NCBI GenBank assembly: GCA_023255955.1
Contig: JAGDWD010000007.1
Location: 197,929 to 261,928, forward strand
DNA length: 64,000 nt
From: Desulfurococcales archaeon
GTDB lineage: Archaea; Thermoproteota; Thermoprotei_A; Sulfolobales; NBVN01
Reading direction: 5' to 3'
This document shows positions 1 to 10,073 of the stretch, in pieces; within the stretch, counting starts at the first letter, position 1; every line of letters starts with the position of its first letter. Below the pieces are notes generated by a model. The model worked only from the letters and a program-made list of their open reading frames with translations, was not told the origin of the DNA and searched no databases. A program made the position numbers and the translations under genes.

Positions 1-228
1 CTTTACCTGCTCTAGGTAGCTCCAGTTAGAGACGTAGACCACTCTCATTCCGTAACTCCTGAGGAGCTCCACGAACCTGGATAATCCGAACCGTCCGGGG
101 TTTATTGGTGAAGACCCTGGTGAGTAAGGAGAAGGTAAGTCGACGTATTCAAGGATAGCTGTAGAGAACACTATAAACACTAGGAGGGCCAGAAGAGCAA
201 TACTCAGTACTCTCAGTGCTACTGACAT
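1..228 (-). CDS. DUF4350-like membrane-anchored protein (C-terminus runs off the window start)
   Basis: Minus-strand frame from ATG at 228 reads MSVALRVLSIALLALLVFIVFSTAILEYVDLPSPYSPGSSPINPGRFGLSRFVELLRSYGMRVVYVSN; N-terminal TM and SxxNPGxxGLSxxxELL pattern as in DUF4350. Not in the ORF track because it has no stop in the window. Confidence 0.6.
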   Translation of the reverse strand, partial: MSVALRVLSIALLALLVFIVFSTAILEYVDLPSPYSPGSSPINPGRFGLSRFVELLRSYGMRVVYVSNWSYLEQVK

Positions 229-410
229 TTTTTCTCACTAGCTTGGAGGCTTATGAGCCGTAGACCTGCTGAGAGAATGGCAAGCCCTGAAACTAGAGAT
301 ACTATGGACGTCGCTACCATGGCGAGCATCATGAACACAACAGACATAGCTAGCATCACAAGCGATACTAACAGAAACATCAGAGCAATACTTCTAAGTG
401 AGATACTCAT
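219..410 (-). CDS. small membrane protein
   Basis: 63 aa ORF, two hydrophobic segments, overlaps neighbours in an operon-like layout. Confidence 0.5.
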   Translation of the reverse strand: MSISLRSIALMFLLVSLVMLAMSVVFMMLAMVATSIVSLVSGLAILSAGLRLISLQASEKKCQ

Positions 411-967
411 ATTAGCCCCAACCCCCTAAAAAGATCTCCTAGATGACATATGGACTCAACTACCTTCATGAAGAATTCGGAAGTAGGTTCGGGGAAAGCT
501 AAGGCAATGACCACTATAACCGCTGACGTGGTTAGACCTGCGTAGTAGACAGCCCTGTGGATTTTCTCGGTCAAAATAGGTAACGCGGTAAGTACAGATA
601 GAAATACCGTTGCTAGGAGGGTGAGGAGTCTGCCACTCGTAGTCGCATTTCCGATGAAGAACATAACCACAGGATAGATAACCAACGTTAAGGAGAAGAT
701 GAGAAGCACTGAATACAGAATCTCAAGTACTTCAGCATTGTACTCTGCTACTGTTAAAGCCTTCAATGTGTGGTGTGCGTACAAAGCTATAAACGCTAGT
801 AGAGCCATATTACCGAAAACTGTTTCGATAGCAAAAACGAAGAGGGGGTGTCCCTTCAATGCCCCGAGGTATGAGTATCCCAATAAGAACAGTGACAGTG
901 AGAGCACTATAAACACCACTACCAGACCCTTATTAACAGCTGATCTAACCTGACCCAAGCTACTCAC
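407..967 (-). CDS. multi-pass membrane protein
   Basis: 186 aa, several TM segments, overlaps the downstream ORF by 4 nt. Confidence 0.6.
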   Translation of the reverse strand: MSSLGQVRSAVNKGLVVVFIVLSLSLFLLGYSYLGALKGHPLFVFAIETVFGNMALLAFIALYAHHTLKALTVAEYNAEVLEILYSVLLIFSLTLVIYPVVMFFIGNATTSGRLLTLLATVFLSVLTALPILTEKIHRAVYYAGLTTSAVIVVIALAFPEPTSEFFMKVVESICHLGDLFRGLGLI

Positions 968-1081
968 TCCCAGGAAGCTCTTCTTTCAAACGTTAAAAGA
1001 ATATGAGGCATGCTACATAGTGTTCTACTGAGAGTCAGTGAGAATATCGGTAAGATATAGTTCTTTAAGGATGAGGAAATG

Positions 1082-3196
1082 TTATTCAGCTACCATGTAG
1101 CAACCAGGTCTTTTTTCATATATGTCTCCTGATCTTTTTAGGTTACCTACTATTCTCTCAAGGGTTCCATGATCGATCCCTACTGCCTGCGCAAACCTCT
1201 CTAGCTCCGCATACTTAACGCATTCGTCTCTTCTGCCGTGCTCTCTTATATACTCCAAGACCGCTATCTCCTTGTCTCTGAGGCTCTTGGCTTTCCCTGT
1301 CATGAATATATCTACGTCTATCAATCCGGTCTCAACATCCATCCCAACTTTCTCCAGGACGGAATTCATTAATCTCACAGCCTCTAAGGCGTCTTCAGCG
1401 TCAACCTCATTCTTCAATGCCATCTTAGCGTGTGCCTCAGCAAGTCTTATGAGTGCTTCAAGCTGTCTCGTAGTGATAGCTAGGGGGGCGTTTGGATCAG
1501 CAGCACTTCTCTTTCTTAGCTCTATATAGTAGTTCTCAATAATTTTTGAAGCCTCATCGCTGAGTCTCGGCTTAACGTACTTCCTAGCATATGCTATATA
1601 CTTCCTCATGATTTCTGGGGGAATCTCAGCTCTAGCTCCCTCCGTACTATGAACATCTAGAACGTGTCTCACTATCTGCCTATCTCGGTCTATCTCGGCT
1701 ACATCCTTGATTATGAATATTAGGTCGAATCTTGATAGGATCGTAACAGGTAGGTTGATATTACCTGGAAGCCCGAGGCTATCCACATACCTCCCACGCT
1801 TCGGGTTCCCAGCAGCAAGTACTGAGGCCCTCGCACTGAGCCTAGCATGTATCCCTGCCTTAGATATCGTGACAGTACCTTGCTCCATAGCCTCATGGAT
1901 AGCAACCCTATCCTCATCCCTCATCTTATCGATTTCATCTACCGATACTATGCCCCCATCTGCTAGGACCATAGCACCAGCCTCAAGGAAGAACTCACCA
2001 GTCTGTTTATCTCTAACTACAGCTGCTGTGAGACCTGCCGCGGAAGATCCCTTACCGGTAGTGTAGAGCCCTCTAGGAGCTATCCTAGAGGCGTATTGAA
2101 GTAGCTGGCTCTTAGCTGTACCCGGATCACCGATTATTAATACATGGATCTCTCCTCTAATTCGAGTACCGTCACTGAGAACCTTAGGAACACCACCAAA
2201 CAGTAGAAGAGCTATGGCCTCCTTAAGATCCCAATATCCGTAAATAGCTGGAGCAATGCTCGCCACTATCTTTCTCCGTATCATGGGGTCCCGCGCTAGC
2301 TCCCTTATTTTAACCTCATCCTCGGGGCTTATGTTAACTTCCTCCAGAAGCCTCTGTGCCGGTATAACGTTGTTTGCGTCGACATAGAAATCATACACTG
2401 ATAACCCCTTCCTACCACCTTTAAACAGCTTAATTATACCTATCAGTGAGACTCTGTCACCAGGTCTAACAACATCCACTAAATCCTCAGTAAGTACCAC
2501 ATCTATGGATCTCGGGAGCTGCCCAGGAGGTATGTCCTCAGGTCTTTCCTGCAGGGTCAGGAGCTGCCAATCAATAAAGGTAGATTTCTCTAAGACCAAT
2601 CTATACGATCCTCTACGTGAGAAACCTCCCTCATCGGAAAACTCAGCCACGCATCTCGGACAGTATGAGGGTCTCTCCACCTCCTCCAACTCCCTATCAT
2701 CCGGAGGCCAGGTGAACTCGTGTTGTGTACCGTCAGGTAGCACGTGTACATATGCTGCCTTTACTATTTTCTCTTTAGGTGGTGTTGCCCTAACGACTAT
2801 GCCCTCCAACATTACTAGCTTATTTAGTAGGTCGCTCCGAATCTCTCTGAGTGGGGTGGTCCGAACCCAGCCACTGAGGCGTCCGTAGAATTTTCTTATC
2901 TTCTCAGCATATTTCTCATCAATGTCCCTCACTATGTTCTTTATAGCCCCGGAGATAGCTTCTAAAGCTAGTTGGGGTTCTCTCTCTAAGATGATTAGTA
3001 GATTATCATCGTACTTAGCTAGATCTTCATAGTCTATAGCTATAGATTTCCTCTCGTAAAACACCATCTCCTTTATTCTCTTTATATATTTCCTCTCCCC
3101 ATGTTCATCCACGTAGTTCTGAATAAAGTCCTGATACGCGGTTAGATAGTCTATGCCCGCTACCTCGTTTTCCGGTGATATAGAGTTACTTAACAT
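1082..3196 (-). CDS. mcm: replicative DNA helicase MCM
   Basis: Walker A GDPGTAKSQLL, Walker B, SRFDLIF arginine finger, C-terminal wHTH. Confidence 0.97.
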   Translation of the reverse strand: MLSNSISPENEVAGIDYLTAYQDFIQNYVDEHGERKYIKRIKEMVFYERKSIAIDYEDLAKYDDNLLIILEREPQLALEAISGAIKNIVRDIDEKYAEKIRKFYGRLSGWVRTTPLREIRSDLLNKLVMLEGIVVRATPPKEKIVKAAYVHVLPDGTQHEFTWPPDDRELEEVERPSYCPRCVAEFSDEGGFSRRGSYRLVLEKSTFIDWQLLTLQERPEDIPPGQLPRSIDVVLTEDLVDVVRPGDRVSLIGIIKLFKGGRKGLSVYDFYVDANNVIPAQRLLEEVNISPEDEVKIRELARDPMIRRKIVASIAPAIYGYWDLKEAIALLLFGGVPKVLSDGTRIRGEIHVLIIGDPGTAKSQLLQYASRIAPRGLYTTGKGSSAAGLTAAVVRDKQTGEFFLEAGAMVLADGGIVSVDEIDKMRDEDRVAIHEAMEQGTVTISKAGIHARLSARASVLAAGNPKRGRYVDSLGLPGNINLPVTILSRFDLIFIIKDVAEIDRDRQIVRHVLDVHSTEGARAEIPPEIMRKYIAYARKYVKPRLSDEASKIIENYYIELRKRSAADPNAPLAITTRQLEALIRLAEAHAKMALKNEVDAEDALEAVRLMNSVLEKVGMDVETGLIDVDIFMTGKAKSLRDKEIAVLEYIREHGRRDECVKYAELERFAQAVGIDHGTLERIVGNLKRSGDIYEKRPGCYMVAE

Positions 3197-3770
3197 ACCT
3201 CAACACCGAGTTTTTCCAGGAATTCAGGACTTCTTTTAATGACTTGAACAGAACTATTTCCTCCAGGATCTTACTAATATCGCTGGGTTGCCTCACATCA
3301 AGGTTTAAGGCAGCATTCACTATCTTTATTGTCCTTAGGTCGAGTAGGTTAACTAGGGCTCCTCTCAGTTTTTCTACCCTAGCTAGCTCAGCTACATCTG
3401 CTTCTTTACTTAGCCTCGATAGCATGAGTCCTGCCGAGAAGTATATGTCTTCTCTCACATCAGCCAAGATGTTACCCCTAGTACTTCTCTCCATATGATA
3501 GTACTTTAAAAGATCGACGTCCCTAATAGTGGAATCACGTATCTCAGCATACCCACGACCACTGAGTTCCAGCGCGAGCCATAGGGGGAGGCTAACTTCG
3601 TCACCTTTCCTTATCTCGAATCTTTCTCTATCTATCGTTAGAACGCCAAGATCGCTTAAAGCAAGTACACGAACGTTACTCAGCAGTCTGTGAACCCTAA
3701 CTAAAGCTATGTAGGTTTCTGGGGCTACTAACACGCTCACACCTGATTTTAGTTGAGTTTCGAAAAACAT
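3186..3770 (-). CDS. GINS complex subunit (Gins23-like)
   Basis: Overlaps the mcm start; GINS-like N-terminal beta and helical regions; known gins23-mcm gene order in crenarchaea. Confidence 0.75.
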   Translation of the reverse strand: MFFETQLKSGVSVLVAPETYIALVRVHRLLSNVRVLALSDLGVLTIDRERFEIRKGDEVSLPLWLALELSGRGYAEIRDSTIRDVDLLKYYHMERSTRGNILADVREDIYFSAGLMLSRLSKEADVAELARVEKLRGALVNLLDLRTIKIVNAALNLDVRQPSDISKILEEIVLFKSLKEVLNSWKNSVLRYVK

Positions 3771-3839
3771 ATTAACTCTGGTCTTAGTGAGACCCTAGCT
3801 GTGCTGGGTAGTATAGTAGTTTAAATATCTTATATCCTC

Positions 3840-4541
3840 CTAGTCTTTATATACCGCAAATACCATAGCATGATCCTTGTCGTAAGGGTCTAAGTGAACC
3901 ACGTCAAGAACTTCAAATCCTCCCCTCTCAAGGGTTCCTATCTCTCTTAGATATATCTCATCCGGCTCCTTCGTAACATCTATGCTTCTAGCCTTAATTG
4001 CTAGGTATAGATAGCCACCCTTCTTTAGGAAGAGCTTCGCGTTAGCTACTACGATACTGGCCTGTTCAGGTTGAGCTACGTCAGCGTAGAGCACATCGGT
4101 TGTGGGAACTATGTGTGAGTACCTACCGGGAAACCTAGCATCAGCGAGTATCGGTATGATGTTCTTTCTGTAGTCTGCTACTGATACAAGTTCTCTCATA
4201 ACCCTAGGCGCGAACTCAACCGCATATATGTATCCCTCGTTTCCTACTATATCGGATATGTGGCTAGCAGTTGTCCCGCTACCAGCTCCTAGATAGAGAA
4301 CTTTACTACCTTTCGTTATGACCAGCTCTTTAATCCCCTTATATAGGGAGGCCGCTAACTTACTTCTTATGTGATTCCACTCTCTGTATTCGGTATCTCC
4401 ATAGTTAAATAACCACTCACCGTAAACCCTACGACCCGGTGTTAGATTTCGAGTAGCTAGTCTGACAGATCCATCTTCTAACTCAACTATGTAGACGTTC
4501 CTATAGCTTGGGTGTTCCTTTACGGAGATTACTTCAACCAT
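3840..4541 (-). CDS. flpA: fibrillarin-like rRNA 2'-O-methyltransferase
   Basis: VLYLGAGSGTTASHISDI SAM motif; VYAEVAQPEQ-type motif (VLYADVAQPEQ); adjacent to nop5. Confidence 0.95.
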   Translation of the reverse strand: MVEVISVKEHPSYRNVYIVELEDGSVRLATRNLTPGRRVYGEWLFNYGDTEYREWNHIRSKLAASLYKGIKELVITKGSKVLYLGAGSGTTASHISDIVGNEGYIYAVEFAPRVMRELVSVADYRKNIIPILADARFPGRYSHIVPTTDVLYADVAQPEQASIVVANAKLFLKKGGYLYLAIKARSIDVTKEPDEIYLREIGTLERGGFEVLDVVHLDPYDKDHAMVFAVYKD

Positions 4542-4582
4542 AGCTCTACCTCCTCTCCTAATGAGCTTAGGAAGTTTATAAC

Positions 4583-5785
4583 CTACTTCTTCCCACGTCT
4601 TGCTGGTTTAGAGGGTTTAGCAGCTGGCGGTGCTCTGGGCGGCGGCTTTGCGTAGAGGGTCTTAACTTCCTGGATTCTATCCTCGAGAAGCTTCTTAAGT
4701 CTCGGAGCTATGAAGCGCCCTGTGTAGTAGTCTGCCCTAGCAGCTATAGCGAGCTTCGTAGCTAGAGCTCTCGCTATCTTACCCCTCTGCCACCTCGGTG
4801 ATTTATGTATCTCAGCGTACTGGAATATTACTCCGTGTTTTGGAGGTTTACCACCTGTTCTCAGTGCCCTGAATAGTGCCTTCTCAGCTCCTAGTACCTG
4901 TATTGTGCTAGCTGGTAGTTTAGCTAAGTCCTCTAAGCTTCCAGCGAGGCTCAGTAACCTAGCCCCGAGTAGGGGTCCTACCAGTTCCGTTATGTTAGGT
5001 GCTACCTCCTTCATTACCTGCTCTATGTAGTCTGTGAGGTCGCTCCTCATCTCGTACAGGGTTAGTAGTAGACTACTGAAGCTCTGTATCTTACTTAAAT
5101 CTAGCTCCGAAATTTCAGCGCCGATGCTGTCCTTAGCTACCTTAGCTAATTTCTCCGCTCTACTACCCTTAATACCGAGCTTAGATAAGTTCTCTATAGT
5201 GAAGTTGGATCTGGACCCTATGTTTGTCACGAGCTTAGCGTACTCTTCATGCTCTTTCACTAGATCGTCAAGCTCCGGAAAATGAACACTGTACCACTCT
5301 CTCAGTCTTGAAGCGAAGAGATTTATTGTCTTATCTAAGTCGTCGATAGCCCTAATAGCCTGTATAGCCATTAAATCCCTCTTGAGAGCTTCCCGCCTGA
5401 GCTTCGATCTAGTAACACCCATAGCTACCTCGTAGATTAGCTTGTTGAATTCCTCGAAGTCCTTAGCTAAACCCTCCTTCACAGCTATACCTGGAGTAGA
5501 ATCTCTTAACTTCATCAGTAATTCGTCTCTGGGGTTAACAACGTATTTAAGATTCCTATGCGCAAGAAAAGAGGCTTCAGCGTCTGTCGCAACAATAAAG
5601 AGAACGTCAGGACCTGCTAGCCTGTCCACTAAGCTTGCGAATTCCTGGCTTACCTCTCCAGCCTCTAGTTTCAGCGCTCTCTCAATGATATACCCAATAT
5701 CTTTTTCAACAAGGTTGTATTCTACATTACCGTCTTCACGCATAGCAAGAGCTCCTATTATTGTTTCCAGTAGTGCCACCTTCAT
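4583..5785 (-). CDS. nop5: Nop5/Nop56-related C/D box RNP core protein
   Basis: NOP domain GAxxLLSLAGSLEDLAKLPASTIQVLGAEKALFRAL; basic C-terminus. Confidence 0.95.
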   Translation of the reverse strand: MKVALLETIIGALAMREDGNVEYNLVEKDIGYIIERALKLEAGEVSQEFASLVDRLAGPDVLFIVATDAEASFLAHRNLKYVVNPRDELLMKLRDSTPGIAVKEGLAKDFEEFNKLIYEVAMGVTRSKLRREALKRDLMAIQAIRAIDDLDKTINLFASRLREWYSVHFPELDDLVKEHEEYAKLVTNIGSRSNFTIENLSKLGIKGSRAEKLAKVAKDSIGAEISELDLSKIQSFSSLLLTLYEMRSDLTDYIEQVMKEVAPNITELVGPLLGARLLSLAGSLEDLAKLPASTIQVLGAEKALFRALRTGGKPPKHGVIFQYAEIHKSPRWQRGKIARALATKLAIAARADYYTGRFIAPRLKKLLEDRIQEVKTLYAKPPPRAPPAAKPSKPARRGKK

Positions 5786-5962
5786 TTAATGCCCTTCTAA
5801 TAACTGCTTTCTAAGTAATATATAAGAATTACCTTAGCTGAACTCTTTGGTGTGGTTCCTGGTAGGTACTCACCATGAAGCCTGCCTAAACAATCTACGA
5901 CGTGTGGTGGTATGCTACTAATTCCTTAGGAGTTACTGCAGTATTGGTTGGAGGTGGCGTAG

Positions 5963-6418
5963 TTGGTTGGATCTAGAAGGTCTAGGGGCTTCAGGGCCGA
6001 GAGAGATCTTGTTACGAAGTTATGGGCCAGGGGCTTCGCTGTTATGAGGGCACCAGCTAGCGGATCTAAAGTTAAGAGAGCAGCGTATCCCGACGTTGTA
6101 GCTATTAGGAAGGGTCATGTAGCTGTATTTGAGGTTAAATCAAGGTCTAAAGAGGAGAATATATATATCGAGAAAGAGCAGGTGGATAAACTAGTAGAGT
6201 TCGCTACTAGGGCCAGTGGGAAAGCTTACATAGCGGTCAAAGTAGCTGGGAGCGATTGGGTCTTTATACCCGTAGAGCTACTAGAGCCTACAGCCTCGGG
6301 TTATAAAGTAAGCCGTGAGATCCTAGCGAGAGGACTTAACATCGAGCAATTAGAGGTCGATTTAGGCATCAGGGAAACCTTAGATAAATATATTAAACCA
6401 CAACATAGCCAAGCCTAA
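5963..6418 (+). CDS. hjc: Holliday junction resolvase Hjc
   Basis: RSRGFRAERDLVTKLWARGFAVMRAPASGS...PDVVAIRKGHVAVFEVKSR nuclease motif. Confidence 0.92.
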   Translation: MVGSRRSRGFRAERDLVTKLWARGFAVMRAPASGSKVKRAAYPDVVAIRKGHVAVFEVKSRSKEENIYIEKEQVDKLVEFATRASGKAYIAVKVAGSDWVFIPVELLEPTASGYKVSREILARGLNIEQLEVDLGIRETLDKYIKPQHSQA

Positions 6419-6486
6419 GTTGGGCTACCGAGTAAGGTAGTGAAAGAGAATACGAATATGTTTCGAAAGCATATTGAGCTCTTAAA

Positions 6487-6805
6487 CGGGGGTGTGCGGC
6501 CCCCGCCTACCTGAGGACCACCTACCCCAGGGATCAGCGAGCCGTCCTCCGCCCGGTGACCCATGAACGCTGGTGTCGGAGGTTAGGTTGCTCCCTTCCG
6601 GGCCTGGCCAGGTTCCCTCCGCAAAGGCGGTAGACCCCTCCCTCCAGAGGGACCTCCGCCACCACCAGCCCCATGGGGCGGACTTCATCGCTGACTCGCT
6701 GACCTTAGGGTAGGGGCCCCTCAGGCAGGCTAGGTTACTGGCCCCGCTTTACGCCTTCGGTAGAGGGAGGCGGCGAACTCCCAGCCCTACCCGCACACCC
6801 CCATG
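6487..6805 (-). ncRNA. SRP (7S) RNA
   Basis: Minus strand contains the helix-8 signature CCAGGCCCGGAAGGGAGCAACC; GC-rich, complementary ends GGGGGTGTGCGG / CCGCACACCCCC. Confidence 0.93.
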
Positions 6806-6937
6806 CAACTACAGATGTTAAGCTAGTTTTTATCTTTCATGTCTTCCCCGCTAGAATACTTTAACATATTGCTGTCACAGCGCGGTTAAGTAAAGGAGCG
6901 TAAGTTAATTGTTCGGCAACAGCTAGGTGAAGACTGT

Positions 6938-8131
6938 TCAACTACTAAGTCCGGGAGCGCTATAGACTTTCATGTACTCTCCCTGAGGTACTGACGTAAC
7001 TCCAGGCGGGAGCATCACGAACCCATGGGAACGTAATACTGTGGCTTGGTTCGATGACGGGGTCTCCATTATCTTTACCTCTAAGGTCTCCTCGTTTACT
7101 AGCTCGACGAACCTTATTCTAGTGAAGCTTGCGAACCTCCCTAGGTATCTATACTCAGACACATTCTTGTAGTAACCAAGTAAGTTATGTGCTCTCGGTG
7201 CGGATCCCTGCATCACCTTTAACAAAGGTTGTAGTATGAACACTGTCCCAACGATAGTAGATTGGAAAAGCCCTGGCAGGAGAACTATCGGTTTCCCTCT
7301 AACAGATGCTAAGGTAGTAACGCGCCCAGGTTGTATAGCCACACCCCTAAATAGGATACTGCTGTCGTGAAGCTCCGTGATGGTCCTTAACACGACATCT
7401 CTATCTCCAAGAGATGCCCCACCTACTGTGGCTATTAAGTCGTAGGAGGATAGCCAGCTCTCCATGTAGGCTTTTAAGGTCTCCACGGAGTCCTCTACCG
7501 GATCCGAGACATAAGCCTCCGCTCCCACAGCCTCACACATATGCTTGATCAAAATGCTACTGGATTCTCTTTTCAATCCAGTAACGAACTCCGTTCCTGT
7601 GGGGACTATGAGGATCTTCGGTTTTCTATAAACCCTAACTACGTTAATCCCGAGCTCTACGAGAACTCTAGCAGTTAACGGTGTAACAACATCCCCCCTC
7701 CTGCATAAGACCTCACCCTCACGTATATCGGTTCCTCTTCTAATCACCTCATGAAATCTCTCATATCTTCTGGGGATAGCAATGTGATCTTCATCCACGA
7801 ACCTCACAGATTCTACTGGGACTACTGCTACAGCCCCGTCGGCAATAAACTCACCTGTTCTTACGTAAGTAGCCTCACAGTGGTTTAGGGTATCTTTGCT
7901 CACAATCTTTAAAATATTCTTGTCACACTCGGCTATGGCGTAACCATCTACATGTGATATATCACGTTCAGGTATGTCTTTAGGGGCCACAATATCCTCA
8001 GCTAAAAATCTCCCTATGGCGTCCTTAGGCTTAACCATCTCAATTCCTAGGGGTCTAACCACGTTAGAAATTGTTGAGGTAACATCGTCTAGGTTAATGT
8101 ACTTAAACATGTAGGATGTTGACGTCCTCAA
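6938..8131 (-). CDS. moeA: molybdopterin molybdenumtransferase (MoeA family)
   Basis: DVSHVDGYA, RxGTDIREGE, PTGTEF, GGASLGDRD motifs. Confidence 0.92.
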   Translation of the reverse strand: MRTSTSYMFKYINLDDVTSTISNVVRPLGIEMVKPKDAIGRFLAEDIVAPKDIPERDISHVDGYAIAECDKNILKIVSKDTLNHCEATYVRTGEFIADGAVAVVPVESVRFVDEDHIAIPRRYERFHEVIRRGTDIREGEVLCRRGDVVTPLTARVLVELGINVVRVYRKPKILIVPTGTEFVTGLKRESSSILIKHMCEAVGAEAYVSDPVEDSVETLKAYMESWLSSYDLIATVGGASLGDRDVVLRTITELHDSSILFRGVAIQPGRVTTLASVRGKPIVLLPGLFQSTIVGTVFILQPLLKVMQGSAPRAHNLLGYYKNVSEYRYLGRFASFTRIRFVELVNEETLEVKIMETPSSNQATVLRSHGFVMLPPGVTSVPQGEYMKVYSAPGLSS

Positions 8132-8255
8132 GGTACATCACACCTAAATACGTTTGCTAAGTAGCAAAATAACCTATCCAGCTCCCAACGTGGTTTTGTC
8201 TAGAGGTTATAGCTGGAAACATCGTTTTAGAGGGTTAAAGATAGAGTAGCTAAGG

Positions 8256-9725
8256 TCAGAGGGTCATTTTCTTAGTGTAGTATGTCCCCACAACAATGTA
8301 GAGCGGTAGGAACTCTATCCTGCCTAGATACATAGCCGTCATCAGTAATGTCTTTGTAAGTATCGGGGTCGACGAAGTTGTAATACCTGTTGAAAGTCCC
8401 ACACAAGAAAGTGCTGACGCTGTCTCAAAAAGGGCGTCGATGTAGCTATAGTGTCCTATTCCTGACGCTAAGAGAGATATGTATATACCTATGGACAGTA
8501 GTATTAGTGTGGTCATATAGAGAAATATGTATGAACACACAGAAATTACTTCATCTTCTTTAATTACCTCATCACCTAGCCTTCTAACTATTACTACTGA
8601 TCTCGGTACAAAAACTCTACCTATCCCCCAGAAAATAACTTTGACCGCTATCACAACTCTCTTTATCTTTATTCCCCCTGCTGTGGAGAAGGTAGCTCCT
8701 CCAATAATCATAGATAAAGTTATGACTAGCTTAACAGCTTCTGGATGTTCATAGATCGAAGTCAGGGAAAATCCTGTAGTTGTGTGCCCAGAGATCATGT
8801 GGAAAACCCATATCCAGAACAAACTGAAGGAATTCGTCACGAGTGCTATGATCCAGAGCGCTCCGGTGAAAACCACGAAACTGAAAACCATTCCTCTAAC
8901 CTCTACGGATTTCAGGAAGTCACGTAGACGTCCCAGGCTCATGTTGTAGAGATCTACAAAGTTTAGTGCTCCGAGAACCATGATAACTGACGCAACCACC
9001 GCTACAAAACTATTATTTCTAAACCAGAAACCTAGGTTCTCAGAACTCGTTGACATACCTCCCGTAGCTATGCCAGTCATGGAGTGAGCTAGGGAGTTGA
9101 AGAGATCCATACCTGCTACTGCGAATAGTAGCGTCCCCAGTAGGGTGTATAGGGCGTATATCGAGAATAGTCTCCTAGCAGTAGATATTACTGTGGGTGC
9201 TATTCTAGCACCTCTCTCAGCTACATATATACTTCTTATTGATCTATGGAGAAACGGAAGTAACACACCAGAAAAAACCACAACTCCAAGTTCACCTACC
9301 CACTGAGTTAGAGCTCTCCACGCGAGAACCACCCTAGGTAGTTCTTCAGGTCTATCTATGACCGTGAAACCGGTCCCAGTAAACCCGCTCAAAGATTCGA
9401 AATATGAGTCGATTAGTGGGAGTCCTGTCGAGTAGCTGTAGATTAAAGCGGAAAGTAACGGAGCTAATAACCAGAAGACTGAAACAACTATGAAAGCGTC
9501 TAAGAGTTCTGTAACTACTTCTTTTTTAAAGAGAAAGAATGTTGAAACCGAAGCAACTAGAGAAAGTAGTGCTATTTCCGATATCTTCAGCCCAGCTACT
9601 CTCTCAGTAGGTCCTTCAGAAAACGCCATACCGGCTAAACCGACTATAAGAGCGAGAACACTGAGCGTTATGAATAATATACCTACACTAGATATCACAG
9701 CTTTCAGTCTCCTGACTGTCGCCAT
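8256..9725 (-). CDS. trkH: Trk-type potassium uptake protein TrkH
   Basis: GFTGTGFTV, TGGMSTSS, TTTGFS, GLSTGIT P-loop repeats. Confidence 0.9.
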   Translation of the reverse strand: MATVRRLKAVISSVGILFITLSVLALIVGLAGMAFSEGPTERVAGLKISEIALLSLVASVSTFFLFKKEVVTELLDAFIVVSVFWLLAPLLSALIYSYSTGLPLIDSYFESLSGFTGTGFTVIDRPEELPRVVLAWRALTQWVGELGVVVFSGVLLPFLHRSIRSIYVAERGARIAPTVISTARRLFSIYALYTLLGTLLFAVAGMDLFNSLAHSMTGIATGGMSTSSENLGFWFRNNSFVAVVASVIMVLGALNFVDLYNMSLGRLRDFLKSVEVRGMVFSFVVFTGALWIIALVTNSFSLFWIWVFHMISGHTTTGFSLTSIYEHPEAVKLVITLSMIIGGATFSTAGGIKIKRVVIAVKVIFWGIGRVFVPRSVVIVRRLGDEVIKEDEVISVCSYIFLYMTTLILLSIGIYISLLASGIGHYSYIDALFETASALSCVGLSTGITTSSTPILTKTLLMTAMYLGRIEFLPLYIVVGTYYTKKMTL

Positions 9726-10073
9726 CTTAACCCTGCATAAGATTACTATGATAAAAATCCTTTAATCTTTCTAGTCTCTAGTTAATGCACTGCTCAAGTA
9801 AATCTCCCCAGTCTACTAGCTTAACACCTCTGGAAGTAAACAAATTATTAGATCACGTCCTCCCCACTCTGAAAGACTAATTCTAGCGGGGGAGTTTTAG
9901 GCCTATCTCTTCACGCGAGGTTCTAGCCCAGAATAAATTCCCAGTTATTGTCCAAACCCGTGGGAAATACAGTACAGCAGTCACTATCTCCGCCCACTCT
10001 AAAGACTGGTATTTTCGGTTGTGATATATAAAGAGGTAGAAACATTTTCTGCTAGCTAGATCATACTTAAACC

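Noticed and set aside
1707-2066. Long plus-strand ORF opposite mcm (and similar shadow ORFs opposite many CDS)
   Set aside because: Antisense shadow ORFs of well-supported genes with low-complexity Ser/Thr/Pro composition.
6482-6688. 68-aa ORF on the minus strand
   Set aside because: Lies entirely within SRP RNA; composition reflects RNA structure.
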